Source: Inquilinus sp052078665 | GTDB taxonomy: Bacteria > Pseudomonadota > Alphaproteobacteria > DSM-16000 > Inquilinaceae | Length of the DNA: 64,000 bases | Reading direction: 5' to 3' | Assembly (NCBI RefSeq): GCF_052078665.1 | Contig: NZ_JBQJIK010000035.1 | Span: 1-64,000 of the forward strand | In this document: positions 16,749 through 25,116 of the stretch, piece by piece | Position numbering within the stretch: the first letter of the stretch is position 1 | Layout: every line of letters begins with the position of its first letter | Program-made: the position numbers and the translations under genes | The notes under the pieces: model-generated | Told to the model about the DNA's origin: nothing | What the model saw: the letters and a program-made list of their open reading frames with translations, nothing else | Database searches by the model: none

Positions 16749-17741
16749 ATGGCCCGGCTGACCCTGTCGGTCGCGACCGGCGACTATGACCGCACCCGGC
16801 CCCTGATCGACGGCAGCGTCGCCATCGACGGGGTCACGCCGTTGCATATGGCGCTGGACCCGGAGGAGATCTTCTTCCGCGCCTTCCGCCATGCCGAGTT
16901 CGATGTCTGCGAGCTGTCGCTGTCCAGCTTCACGGTCAAGGCAGCGGCCGGCGCGTCCGACTATGTCGGCGTGCCGGTGTTCCTGTCGCGCGCCTTCCGC
17001 CACACCTCGATCACCATCCGCACCGACCGCGACATCCGCACGCCGCAGGATCTGCGCGGCCGGCGCGTCGGCCTGCCGGAATACCAGCTGACCGCCTGCG
17101 TCTGGGTCCGGGCCCTGCTACAGGAGGATTTCGGCGTCGCGCCGGAGGAGATCACCTGGGTCCGCGGCGGCATCGAGCAGCCGGGCCGGCCGGAGAAGAT
17201 CGCGGTCGCCCTGCCGCCTGGGGTGCGGGTTGAAAGCGCGCCCGACGGTGCCTCGCTGTCGCAGCTGCTCGCCGCCGGCGGGATCGACGCGCTGGTCAGC
17301 CCGCGGGCGCCGTCCTGCCAGGACGACGGAGTGTCGCCGGTCGGCTGGCTGTTCCCGGACCCGATGGCGGCGGCGCAGGATTATTTCCGCCGCACCCGGA
17401 TCTTCCCGATCATGCATCTGCTGGGCGTCCGCCGGTCGCTGGCGGAGGCGCATCCGTGGCTGCCGGCGGCGCTGCTGAAGGCCTTCACCCGGGCGAAGGC
17501 GGTGGCCGAGCAGCGGCTGGCCGACACATCGGCCACCAAGGTCACGCTGCCCTTCGTCGAGGAGCAGCTGGCCCAGGCGCGGGCGCTGATGGGGCCGGAT
17601 TTCTGGTCCTACGGCGTGGCGCCGAACCGCGCCACGCTCGACGCCTTCCTGCACCACCACCACGTCCAGGGCCTGTCCCCCCGTCGGCTGACGGTGGAGG
17701 AGCTGTTCCACCCGGCGACGCTGGAGACGGTGAAGGTCTGA
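16749..17741 (+). CDS. 4,5-dihydroxyphthalate decarboxylase-like protein (Pht5 family)
   Basis: 330 residues with no signal peptide. The sequence has the Pht5-like pattern: an N-terminal TLSVATGDYDRTRPLIDGSV, the central DLRGRRVGLPEYQLTACVW, and the downstream FPIMHLLGVRR and HHHHVQGLS. The fold is related to type 2 periplasmic binding proteins, and many such proteins are annotated as ABC substrate-binding proteins, but the lack of a signal peptide argues for a cytoplasmic enzyme. In Pseudomonas the family member Pht5 decarboxylates 4,5-dihydroxyphthalate to protocatechuate. The gene is last in the plus operon, 3 nt after the ALDH gene, and converges on the hydratase gene with a gap of only 6 nt. 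Exact substrate is unproven. Confidence 0.82.
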   Translation: MARLTLSVATGDYDRTRPLIDGSVAIDGVTPLHMALDPEEIFFRAFRHAEFDVCELSLSSFTVKAAAGASDYVGVPVFLSRAFRHTSITIRTDRDIRTPQDLRGRRVGLPEYQLTACVWVRALLQEDFGVAPEEITWVRGGIEQPGRPEKIAVALPPGVRVESAPDGASLSQLLAAGGIDALVSPRAPSCQDDGVSPVGWLFPDPMAAAQDYFRRTRIFPIMHLLGVRRSLAEAHPWLPAALLKAFTRAKAVAEQRLADTSATKVTLPFVEEQLAQARALMGPDFWSYGVAPNRATLDAFLHHHHVQGLSPRRLTVEELFHPATLETVKV

Positions 17742-17747
17742 CCAGCC

Positions 17748-18551
17748 TCACGCGAAATGGCACGAGACCGTGCCGAACGGGCCGTAATCGGCGTGGAAGG
17801 TGTCGCCGGGGCGCGCCAGGATCGGCCGGATGAAGGAGCCGCTGAGGATCACCTGGCCGGGCTCCAGCGCCACGCCGTGCGGCGCCAGCTTGTTGGCCAG
17901 CCACGCCACCCCGGTGGCGGGGTGGTTCAGCACCGCGGCGGCGACGCCGGATTCCTCGACCTTGCCGTTGCGGCAGACGATCGCCGCGACCCAGCGCAGA
18001 TCGGCCTCCAGCGGCCGGAACGGCCGGCCGCCGACGACGATGCCGGCATTGGCGGCGTTGTCCGAGATGGTGTCGGTGACCTTGCGCGTCGCCTGGGTGT
18101 CCGGGTCGAAGCGCTGGATCCGCGCATCCAGGATCTCCAGCGCCGGCACCACGAAATCGGTGGCGTTCAGCACGTCGAAGATGGTGCAGCCGGGGCCGGA
18201 CAGCGGCCGGTTCAGGATGAAGGCCAGCTCGGCCTCCACCCGGGTCTCGATGAAGCGGCCGGCGGGGATGTCGCCGCCATCCGCGAAGGCCATGTCGTCC
18301 AGCAGCACGCCATGATCGGGCTCGTCGATCTTGACCGCGTCCTGCATCGCCCGCGAGGTCAGGCCGATCTTGTGCCCGATCACCCGCCGGCCCCGCGCCA
18401 GCTTGGCGGCAACCCAGGCTCGCTGGATGGCGTAGGCGTCCTCGACCGTCAGGCCGGGATAGTCCAGCGAGAACTGGCGGATCTGCCGGCGGGTCGTCTC
18501 CGCCTCATCCAGGCGGGCGGCGGCCGCGGCGATGGCCTGCTGGTCCAGCAT
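17748..18551 (-). CDS. 2-oxopent-4-enoate/2-oxohept-4-ene-1,7-dioate hydratase family protein (HpaH/MhpD type)
   Basis: 267 residues, the usual length. It adds water to a 2-oxo-4-enoic acid in meta-cleavage pathways, using a divalent metal. The motif GHKIGLTSRAMQ is typical, as are the metal-binding region ETRVEAELAFIL and the C-terminal GSFIRPILARPGD, together closest to HpaH (homoprotocatechuate pathway). It is the last gene of the four-gene minus operon starting at 21243; the cupin stop is 3 nt upstream. In this setting it would act on the product of ring cleavage. Confidence 0.9.
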   Translation of the reverse strand: MLDQQAIAAAAARLDEAETTRRQIRQFSLDYPGLTVEDAYAIQRAWVAAKLARGRRVIGHKIGLTSRAMQDAVKIDEPDHGVLLDDMAFADGGDIPAGRFIETRVEAELAFILNRPLSGPGCTIFDVLNATDFVVPALEILDARIQRFDPDTQATRKVTDTISDNAANAGIVVGGRPFRPLEADLRWVAAIVCRNGKVEESGVAAAVLNHPATGVAWLANKLAPHGVALEPGQVILSGSFIRPILARPGDTFHADYGPFGTVSCHFA

Positions 18552-18554
18552 CGA

Positions 18555-19655
18555 CTACTCCGCCGCCACGGTGTCGCGGTTGGTGGCGAAGCCGGCCTGG
18601 GCGCCCAGCACCAGCGGCGGCAGCTTCAGCGATTCCTGCCACAGCAGACTTTCCATCGCGATGTTGAAGGGCTGGTCCTGCACCGTCAGCTCATAGACGT
18701 GCTCGTCATGCGAGGCGTGGTTGTGCACCGCCCAGCCGGGGGCCGACAGCATCAGGTCGCCGGCCTTCCAGGGATAGACCTTGCCCTCGACGGTGGAGCG
18801 GCCGCTGCCGGAGAAGTAGTAGTTGATGGCGGCCGAGATGTGCCGGTGCGGCCGGTCGACGATCTTCGGCGGCCGGATCGTCATGGTGGCGAAGAAGGCC
18901 GGGGTGGTGCCGTTGGTCCGTCCGGTCATCGGGTTGTACAGCAGGTACAGCCGGCGGCCGACATAGTCGCTGCCCAGCGCCTCCAGCTTGTCGAGGTTCT
19001 GCTTCACCGCCTGCCAGGGCCAATGCAGCGTCGGCGACTCGACGCTGGGCGGGTTGATCAGGGTCTCGTAGGGCATCAGCCACGACCCGTTGTCGAGCTG
19101 GAAGGTGCCGAACGGGTTGACCCGCTTGCCGTCGGCGACGGCATGGCCGCCGGCCTCGGTCACCGTCTTGGCCGGGGCCGGGTCGTCCTCGGCGAGGTGG
19201 ATGTTCAGCCTCTCCAGCAGCGCGGCGTTGCTGTAGGTCAGCCGCGCCTGCAGGGCGCCGGTGGTGTTCTCATGGACATAGGGGACGTAGGACGGCGTGT
19301 TCCAGACGTCGTACTGACCGAACTCGATCCGCCGGCCGCCGATGACAGAGGTGCCGCCGCCCAGGATGCAGAAATTCACTTCGGTCGCGTTGTGCCGGTA
19401 GGCCAGGGTGGTCTCGCCCGGCTTCAGCACCAACAGCGTCACCTGGATGCCGGGCGCCAGGCCCAGCCCGGGTGCCGTCGACCGCGGATGGACGATCAGC
19501 GACTGGCGCCGCCCGTTCGCCGGCCGCGGCAGGTCCGCCAGCCGGGCGATCTCGGCGTCGATCGCCTCCTTCGGGATCACGACAGGCTCCCACAGGTCGA
19601 GATCGCCCTGCGCCGGCATGCCGGTCCGGTCGAGGAAGAGGGAGTCCTGGGTCAT
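18555..19655 (-). CDS. Bicupin protein resembling gentisate 1,2-dioxygenase
   Basis: 366 residues with two cupin domains (about 70-165 and 260-345). Extradiol-type gentisate or salicylate dioxygenases share this length and fold. In the C-terminal cupin, the PHRHISAAINYYFSG segment and the later AVHNHASHDEH give a His-x-His...His metal set. The N-terminal cupin (AYRHNATEVNFCILGGGTS) lacks His-x-His, although gentisate dioxygenase normally keeps its iron in the N-terminal cupin. The reaction is therefore uncertain: ring cleavage is plausible from context, but this may be a different cupin enzyme. ATG 19655 fits the start of the conserved region; the OCD-family gene stop lies 11 nt upstream. Confidence 0.8.
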   Translation of the reverse strand: MTQDSLFLDRTGMPAQGDLDLWEPVVIPKEAIDAEIARLADLPRPANGRRQSLIVHPRSTAPGLGLAPGIQVTLLVLKPGETTLAYRHNATEVNFCILGGGTSVIGGRRIEFGQYDVWNTPSYVPYVHENTTGALQARLTYSNAALLERLNIHLAEDDPAPAKTVTEAGGHAVADGKRVNPFGTFQLDNGSWLMPYETLINPPSVESPTLHWPWQAVKQNLDKLEALGSDYVGRRLYLLYNPMTGRTNGTTPAFFATMTIRPPKIVDRPHRHISAAINYYFSGSGRSTVEGKVYPWKAGDLMLSAPGWAVHNHASHDEHVYELTVQDQPFNIAMESLLWQESLKLPPLVLGAQAGFATNRDTVAAE

Positions 19656-19666
19656 ATGTGCGTCCC

Positions 19667-20689
19667 CTACAGGGTTGAAGTGACAGGCCATAGGCGCGGC
19701 GGGACGCGCTGCGGCGGGGTGAAGCTGCGGCCCTTGCCCAGCCGCCGCGCCAGGTCGAGGATCCGGGCGCCGAGCGCCAGGTCGGCCAGGCCGATGCCCA
19801 TGGCCTTGAACAGGGTCAGGTCGGCATCGGGCGGGCGGGCGATGCCGTGCCGCACCAGCTGCGACAGCGGCCGGACGACGTCCCACGCCGCGTCGTCCGT
19901 GCCGAACCAGGTGATGAATTCGCGCGACAGGCGGCGGATCTGGGGCAGGCTGTCCACGGCCACCAGCCCGGCCCGGCCGAACACATCCTGGGCGAACTCC
20001 TCCCGCTCCGGCGTGATCGCGCCGACGGCGTTCAGATGCGTCCCCGGCGCCAGCATCGCGGCGCGCAGGAACGGTTCGCGGGCGCGGGTCGCCAGGTTGA
20101 CGATCGCAGCACCTTCGACACAGCGCGCCGGGTTCGCGGCCAGCACGATCTCCGTATCGGGCAGGGCGGCGCGCAGGTCGGCGGCCATCGCCTCGGCATG
20201 CGCCGTGGTCGGGCTGAACACGCGGATGCGGCGCAGCGGCCGCACCGCCGCGACGGCCGCGACCTGGGGCAGGGCCTGCCGGCCGCTGCCGATCTGCGCC
20301 AGCTCGTCGGCGTCCGCCGCCGCCAGCAGCCGGGTGGCGACGCCGGTCATGCCGCCGGTGCGCAGCTGGCCCAGGGCAAAGGCCTCGACGATCGCCGCCA
20401 GGCCGCCGGTCTCGGCATGCCACAGCACCAGGATCGGCGTGGCGCCGCCCTCGGTGTGGGCCCAGACCTTGGCGCCGACCAGGCCCCGGCCTTCCATCGT
20501 CGCGCCGATCGCGTGCAGCGTGTGGCCGTCGCCCCATTCCACATGGGTCTTGACCATGGTCCGGGCGGCGCCGTCGGCCTCCAGCCGCAGGCCCTGTTCC
20601 AGCGCCTCGATCGCCTCGGCCATCGACAGCAGCTCGGCGACCTCGGCCTCGGCGATCCACAGCGGTGCGGCCATCCGGGGCCCGGTCAT
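19667..20689 (-). CDS. Ornithine cyclodeaminase / mu-crystallin family protein
   Basis: 340 residues. OCD family features are visible: VGAKVWAHTEGG with the substrate-binding Lys, GQLRTGGMTGVATRLLAA (the LRT-A-x-TA-like block), and a Rossmann domain (IGSGRQALPQVAAVAAVRPL) where the usual G-x-G-x-Q is GSGRQA. The family includes ornithine cyclodeaminase, alanine dehydrogenase and ketimine reductases, all NAD(P)-dependent. Among aromatic genes it more probably reduces an imine or deaminates an amino acid intermediate. The start overlaps the upstream CMD-family stop by ATGA. Confidence 0.87.
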   Translation of the reverse strand: MTGPRMAAPLWIAEAEVAELLSMAEAIEALEQGLRLEADGAARTMVKTHVEWGDGHTLHAIGATMEGRGLVGAKVWAHTEGGATPILVLWHAETGGLAAIVEAFALGQLRTGGMTGVATRLLAAADADELAQIGSGRQALPQVAAVAAVRPLRRIRVFSPTTAHAEAMAADLRAALPDTEIVLAANPARCVEGAAIVNLATRAREPFLRAAMLAPGTHLNAVGAITPEREEFAQDVFGRAGLVAVDSLPQIRRLSREFITWFGTDDAAWDVVRPLSQLVRHGIARPPDADLTLFKAMGIGLADLALGARILDLARRLGKGRSFTPPQRVPPRLWPVTSTL

Positions 20690-21243
20690 CCGGCGAACCC
20701 GTCTTCGAACACCGACGGCACCGGCGGCGCCAGGGCCAGGCTGTTGACCAGCAGGGCGTGCATGACGTAGCGGCCGATCACCATCAGCACCGCGACGGCG
20801 CCCTCCGGTCCCAGCACGCGCACGACGTCGCCCAGCAGAGGATTGGTGCCGCGGCCGTGCCGCTCCAGCGCCGCCAGCACGAAGGCCTGGACCACCGCTT
20901 CGGTCTCACCGATCGCGGCGGCGTCGGGGGCCAGCCGCTCGACCGCCGCGACCCAGTCTCGGCCGAAGCCCAGGCGGACGGACAGCCGCTCATGCTGGTT
21001 GCGCTCATAGGCATTGCCGGAGGCGACCGCCACGGTCAGGGCGATGGTCTCGACCACGCGCTTCGGCAGGCCGGCCTTGGCGGATTCGGTGAAGTCGACG
21101 AACGCCTTCAGCGCATCCGGCTGGTGGCCGGCGACCTTGAAGAATTCGCCGAGATAGCCGAGCCGCTTCACCCGCGGTTCCAGCGCCGTCCGCAAATCCT
21201 CCCGGAGATCCGGGAAATCGAGCCTGGGAATCTCGGCAGTCAT
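20686..21243 (-). CDS. Carboxymuconolactone decarboxylase family protein
   Basis: 185 residues, first gene of the minus operon. The CMD fold is visible: LGEFFKVAGHQPDALKAFVD, KRVVETIALTVAVASGNAYE with NQHERLSVRLGFG. The peroxidase-type Cys-x2-Cys of AhpD is absent (Ser-Gly-Asn-Ala occupies the position), so a decarboxylase-like or structural role is more likely than peroxidase. ATG 21243 is preferred to 21258 because GAAGG lies 8 nt upstream. It faces a LysR gene across a 181-bp divergent region. Confidence 0.85.
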   Translation of the reverse strand: MTAEIPRLDFPDLREDLRTALEPRVKRLGYLGEFFKVAGHQPDALKAFVDFTESAKAGLPKRVVETIALTVAVASGNAYERNQHERLSVRLGFGRDWVAAVERLAPDAAAIGETEAVVQAFVLAALERHGRGTNPLLGDVVRVLGPEGAVAVLMVIGRYVMHALLVNSLALAPPVPSVFEDGFAG

Positions 21244-21312
21244 GGCTGCGGCCTTCATCGGGAGAAGGCGATGGTAGGGGTGGCCGCGACGCGGGGTCCA
21301 AAGCAGAAGCTT

Positions 21313-21325
21313 TCTAGGAGCTAGA
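21313..21325. promoter_or_regulatory. Inverted repeat in the 21244-21424 divergent region
   Basis: TCTAG-GAG-CTAGA is a small perfect inverted repeat within a longer imperfect dyad (GCTTTCTAG...CTAGAGC). It lies between the divergent CMD-family gene (start 21243) and the LysR gene (start 21425), a suitable place for LysR autoregulation and activation. It shares no obvious sequence with the 8177-8198 site. Confidence 0.4.
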
Positions 21326-21424
21326 GCGATCCGGTTTCGCGCCCGGTCCCGGGCCGGCGCAATTCCGCTTTGTCGGCCAAGGGGGTTGCGGCAAGGTCGA
21401 CGGGCATCACCGGGGATGTCGCCG

Positions 21425-22348
21425 ATGGATCTGCGGCAGTTGCGGTATTTCGTGGGCGTGCTCGAAGCCGGCAGCTTCACCAGGGCGGCGGAGACGCTGC
21501 GCATCGCCCAGCCGGCGCTCGGGCTGCATATCCGCCGGCTGGAGGAGGAGCTGTCGGTCCAGCTGATGGTGCGGCATTCCCGCGGCGTCGAGGCGACGGA
21601 GGCGGGTCGGGTCCTGTTCGAGAACGCGCAGCGCATCCTGGCCGATGTCGATGCGACGGCGCGGGCGCTGCGCGACTTCAGCGGCCCGCCGCGCGGCCGG
21701 GTGACGCTGGGGCTGACGCCGAGCCTCAACGCCACGCTGGCCGCCGCCGTGATCCGCCGCTGCTCCGCCGAGCTGCCGCTGGTCTCGATCACCGTGGTCG
21801 AAGGGCTGAGCAGTGTCCTGGCGGAGTGGCTGTCGGCCGGGCGGATCGACATCGCCCTGGCCTACAACCTGCCGGAAAGCCAGGGCCTGGCCAGCGAACC
21901 CGTGCTGCGGGAGGATTTGTTCCTGGTGCGGCCGGCGGGCGACGGCGCCGACTATCCCGCCGAGATCCCGTTCGCCGAGCTGGCGGCGCATCCGCTGATC
22001 ATGCCGGGGCTGCCCCACACCATGCGCCGGATGCTGGAGGACATCGCCGCGACGCAGAACGTCGCATTGCGGGTGGATTTCGAGATGCAGTCCGTTGCGA
22101 CGGTGAAGGAACTGGTGGGGCAGGGCGTCGGCGCGACCGTGCTGCCCCTGGGGGCCGTGCGGCGCGAGGTCGAGCAGGGCCTGCTCCAGGCCCAGCGGAT
22201 CGTCGCACCGGAGGTGACGCGGGTGATCCATCTTCTGCATTCCAGCCGTCGCCCGTTGTCGAAGGCGGAGGACGAGATCATGCGCGTCATCCTGGAGGTG
22301 GCCCGGGAGGTGGAGTCCGGTTCCGGCTGGACGATGTTGCGCCGGTGA
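21425..22348 (+). CDS. LysR-family transcriptional regulator, divergent to the 17748-21243 operon
   Basis: 307 residues. The HTH (MDLRQLRYFVGVLEAGSFTR, then AAETLRIAQPALGLHIRRLE) and the sensor domain (VTLGLTPSLNATLAA) are collinear with those of the LysR at 7197; the shared blocks AQPALGL and LGLTPSL show they are paralogues. ATG 21425 is chosen because GGGGA lies 9 nt upstream and the length then matches the paralogue; ATG 21416 is an alternative. Its divergent partner operon encodes the hydratase, cupin, OCD-family and CMD-family proteins, which it presumably activates. Confidence 0.92.
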   Translation: MDLRQLRYFVGVLEAGSFTRAAETLRIAQPALGLHIRRLEEELSVQLMVRHSRGVEATEAGRVLFENAQRILADVDATARALRDFSGPPRGRVTLGLTPSLNATLAAAVIRRCSAELPLVSITVVEGLSSVLAEWLSAGRIDIALAYNLPESQGLASEPVLREDLFLVRPAGDGADYPAEIPFAELAAHPLIMPGLPHTMRRMLEDIAATQNVALRVDFEMQSVATVKELVGQGVGATVLPLGAVRREVEQGLLQAQRIVAPEVTRVIHLLHSSRRPLSKAEDEIMRVILEVAREVESGSGWTMLRR

Positions 22349-22439
22349 TCGCGTGGAATTGGTCCCAGATCCACTTGGCAGCGGAGTAGGCCAGGCGCCG
22401 GGCCGCCGAAGCCCTGGGGCCTTGCGGGTGGGTTATCCC

Positions 22440-23018
22440 TCAGGCCAGCCCCATCTCCTTCATGTCCTGGAACCGGTCGGCGATGCGCGGATGCAGCCGG
22501 CCGCCATCGGCCGCGCCGATCGCCACCAGCACCTCGTCCGGGCCGGGCGCGTCGGTGACCATGAGGTCGGCGGTGATGAAATGCGACCGTGCCCCGGTTA
22601 CGCTCTTATGCGTCATCGGCACGGTCACGGTGACGCCGGCCGGTCCGCGGATGTTGCTGAAGTTCAGATAGGTGGTGCCGCCCACCGCGTCGCGGAACAC
22701 ATTGCCGAAGCGCAGCGTGTGGATCAGGGCCGAGGCGTGCTCGACCTCGCCGTTCAGGCCGACGACGGCGGCCTTGCCATAGGCCTCGATCCGGTCGGCC
22801 GGGATCAGCGCCAGCAGCCGGGCGACCAGGGTCTCGGCCAGCGGCGGCGCCAGGGCCAGCACCTCGGGCCGCAGGTTCTCGACGAAGCCGCGCCCGGCCC
22901 AGGGGTTGCGCAGCACCGCCGCGACCACGGCCATGGTCACGGGCCGGTCGCCGGCCTTGCCGCCCTCGATGAAGGTCTGCTCGGTGTGGGCGGCGATCTT
23001 GCGGATCTCGGGCGTCAT
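22440..23018 (-). CDS. Amino acid synthesis family protein (PF06684-type)
   Basis: 192 residues matching the AA_synth family: MTPEIRKIAAHTEQTFIEGG at the start, then AAVLRNPWAGRGFVENLRP, the VVGLNGEVEHASALIHTLRFG block, GGTTYLNFSNIRG, and a C-terminal MKEMGLA. The molecular function of the family is unknown; members occur in clusters for amide, amine or aromatic use. It is transcribed alone, divergent from the PucR gene, with a 165-bp shared region holding an operator-like repeat. No membrane segment or signal peptide is seen. Confidence 0.85.
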   Translation of the reverse strand: MTPEIRKIAAHTEQTFIEGGKAGDRPVTMAVVAAVLRNPWAGRGFVENLRPEVLALAPPLAETLVARLLALIPADRIEAYGKAAVVGLNGEVEHASALIHTLRFGNVFRDAVGGTTYLNFSNIRGPAGVTVTVPMTHKSVTGARSHFITADLMVTDAPGPDEVLVAIGAADGGRLHPRIADRFQDMKEMGLA

Positions 23019-23085
23019 GGCGGGGTCCCTGCGTCGGTTCAGCCGGTGTGGCGTCGCCGACGGTAGGAAGCCGCCGGACCTCGCG

Positions 23086-23108
23086 TCTTCCTCCGGTTCG
23101 GAGGAAGA
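23086..23108. promoter_or_regulatory. Operator-like repeat, site 1 of the putative PucR regulon
   Basis: TCTTCCTCCG-GTT-CGGAGGAAGA is a perfect inverted repeat with 10-bp arms between the AA_synth gene (start 23018) and the PucR gene (start 23184). Its core CTTCCTCC-N5-GGAGGAAG recurs with the same spacing at 25043-25063 and, less perfectly, at 29925-29945. A further half site (GGAGGTAGA) lies at 23132-23140. Confidence 0.65.
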
Positions 23109-23183
23109 GGGCGCTGAATTCCCCTCGGTCCGGAGGTAGAGTGGGATGCGGTCCCGCGCGTAAATCCGATATCGACCCCGGCT

Positions 23184-24998
23184 ATGAGCCATTTGCCCTT
23201 GGACCATCGTTCGTTGCTGCGCGCGCTGCGGGACGCCGCCAGCCTGATCAATTCGAGCGGCGACCTCGACACCATGCTGCATCACCTGGTCTATGCCGCC
23301 TGCCACCACGGCACCTGGGCGATGGGCGCGGTGATGAGCATCGACCGGGACAACGGCTACGCCCATGTGGTGGCGCGGCACGACCCGACCCTGATCCCGA
23401 ACCGGCTGGAGAACCGCTGGGCGCTGGCCACCAGCCCGGCCCTGGTGGCGCTGACCCGGAACGAGCCGGTGGTGATCGCCGACGCCTTCGCCTCCGAGGA
23501 GTTCCCGGGCTACCGGCAGGAGGCGCATCAGCGCGGCTATCGCACCGTGGTGGTGTTGCCGATGGGCTGCAGCGACGATGCCGGCCGGCCGATGGTGCTG
23601 ACCGCGCAGTCGCGCAGCGTGGTCGCGGTGACCGAGGATGACCTCGCCTTCCTCGGCACCATCGTCCATCTCGGCGCCATCGCCGTCGACAAGGCACACC
23701 GGCTGCGGGCGGAGCATCAGGCCGCCGAGCGGCTGCAGAGGGTGCTGGCGGTCAACGCGTCGCTGATGGAGCAGGTGCTGGCCGATGGCGACGTCGCCTC
23801 CGCCGCGGCGATGATCGGCGAGGTCTTTCCCGACCCGATCGCGGTGGTTGACCTGACCGCCAACCTGGTCGTCGCCGGGCGGTCGCCGCGGCCCGAGACG
23901 CTGGACGATTCGGCTTGGCAGAATGCCGCCCGGACCACGCTCAGCCGGCCGCTGGTGAAGGCGGCACGGGCGGCGGTCGACCAGCCGCGCGACGAGCCCT
24001 GGGATCTGCTGCTGGAGCATGGTCCCGGGCGGTTCAAGGTTTCGGCGCGGATCGAGCCGCTGGTGATCGACCGCGAGGCGGTCGGCGCCCTGATGGTGTT
24101 CCCGCGATCGAACGATGTCGGCGACCTCGACCACCTGCTGCTGGACAGCGCCAAATTCGCCCTCAGCGTCCAGCTGATGCGCGGCTTCATCCGCTTCCGG
24201 ACGGAGGCGCAGACCCTGACCGACCTGGTCTCGGAGATCGTCGAGCAGCGCTGGCGCGACCCGGCCGATGTCGCGGCGCGGGCGCTGCGCCTGGGCTTCG
24301 ACCTGGCGATGCCCGCCAGGCTGGTCGCGATCGGCCTGCCCGGGCCCCGCCGGCCGGGTGTCGCCGCCGGGATCGAGCTGCTGCGGTCGGTGGCCCGCAT
24401 CGCGCAGGAGCAGCACGCCCGCGCCGTGACCGTCGCCCTCGACGACCTCGTCCTGTCCCGCCTGCCGGCCGAGGGCGACAGCGAGGAGCCGGCTCGGCGG
24501 CTGATGCACCGCATCGTCGAGGAGGCAAAGCTGGTGCTGGACGACACGCCGATCCTGGTCGCCAGCAAGCTGTGCCCCGGCCTGGCCGACCATCCGGCCG
24601 CCTGGGCCCAGTGCCGGCGCATGATCGACCTGGCCCGGCGCTTCAAGCGGCGCGGCGTGCTGACGGCGCAGGATTTCGGGCCGTTCCCGGTGCTGCTCTC
24701 GGCGGCGGACACGGAGGAGGTGCAGGGCTTCGTCGACGGCGCCATCGGCGCCGTGGCCCGGCACGACCGCAAGCACGGCACCGCCTATGTCGAGACGCTG
24801 TCCCGCTATCTCGACCAGGGCTGCCGCACCCAGGCCTGCGCCGATGCGATGGGGCTGCACGTGACCACGCTGCGCTACCGCCTGGCCCGGATCCAGGAGC
24901 TGTTCGGCATCGAGCTGGACACGCCGGAGCGGCGCTTCTCGCTCGAGCTCGCCATCCGCTTGCACGCCATGGTTCGGGACCGCGCCGCACAAGACTGA
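23184..24998 (+). CDS. GAF-domain PucR/CdaR-family transcriptional regulator
   Basis: 604 residues. An N-terminal GAF domain (about 15-175; LLRALRDAASLINSSGDLDT, then TWAMGAVMSIDRDNG) probably senses a small ligand. A central CdaR GGDEF-like region follows (about 330-470). The C-terminal PucR helix-turn-helix (about 530-595) contains YLDQGCRTQACADAMGLHVT then TLRYRLARIQELFGIEL. PucR proteins commonly activate purine or other nitrogen-compound catabolic genes. It sits between the divergent AA_synth gene and the downstream flavin-reductase operon, and repeats of one type precede both, so it is the probable local regulator. The start at 23184 has no strong ribosome site. Confidence 0.92.
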   Translation: MSHLPLDHRSLLRALRDAASLINSSGDLDTMLHHLVYAACHHGTWAMGAVMSIDRDNGYAHVVARHDPTLIPNRLENRWALATSPALVALTRNEPVVIADAFASEEFPGYRQEAHQRGYRTVVVLPMGCSDDAGRPMVLTAQSRSVVAVTEDDLAFLGTIVHLGAIAVDKAHRLRAEHQAAERLQRVLAVNASLMEQVLADGDVASAAAMIGEVFPDPIAVVDLTANLVVAGRSPRPETLDDSAWQNAARTTLSRPLVKAARAAVDQPRDEPWDLLLEHGPGRFKVSARIEPLVIDREAVGALMVFPRSNDVGDLDHLLLDSAKFALSVQLMRGFIRFRTEAQTLTDLVSEIVEQRWRDPADVAARALRLGFDLAMPARLVAIGLPGPRRPGVAAGIELLRSVARIAQEQHARAVTVALDDLVLSRLPAEGDSEEPARRLMHRIVEEAKLVLDDTPILVASKLCPGLADHPAAWAQCRRMIDLARRFKRRGVLTAQDFGPFPVLLSAADTEEVQGFVDGAIGAVARHDRKHGTAYVETLSRYLDQGCRTQACADAMGLHVTTLRYRLARIQELFGIELDTPERRFSLELAIRLHAMVRDRAAQD

Positions 24999-25042
24999 CG
25001 CGGCCGGCGGTTGCTCCGTCGGATAGGAGCATCCTCCCTCTG

Positions 25043-25063
25043 CTTCCTCCAGACCGGCGGAAG
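25043..25063. promoter_or_regulatory. Operator-like repeat, site 2 of the putative PucR regulon
   Basis: CTTCCTCC-AGACC-GGCGGAAG has the same arm sequence and the same 5-nt spacer as site 1 (one mismatch in the arms), 54 nt upstream of the flavin-reductase start at 25117. The heptamer TAGGAGC nearby (25024-25030) is also present before the betaine-type ABC operon at 29906-29912. Confidence 0.6.
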
Positions 25064-25116
25064 ATCGGCCCGGCGGGGCCGCCTAGCCTTCCGACAGATC
25101 GAGGGAGGCTCCGCGG

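Noticed and set aside
16749..17741. Ordinary ABC substrate-binding protein
   Set aside because: There is no signal peptide, and the order of conserved blocks fits the Pht5-like decarboxylase group better, though the fold is shared.
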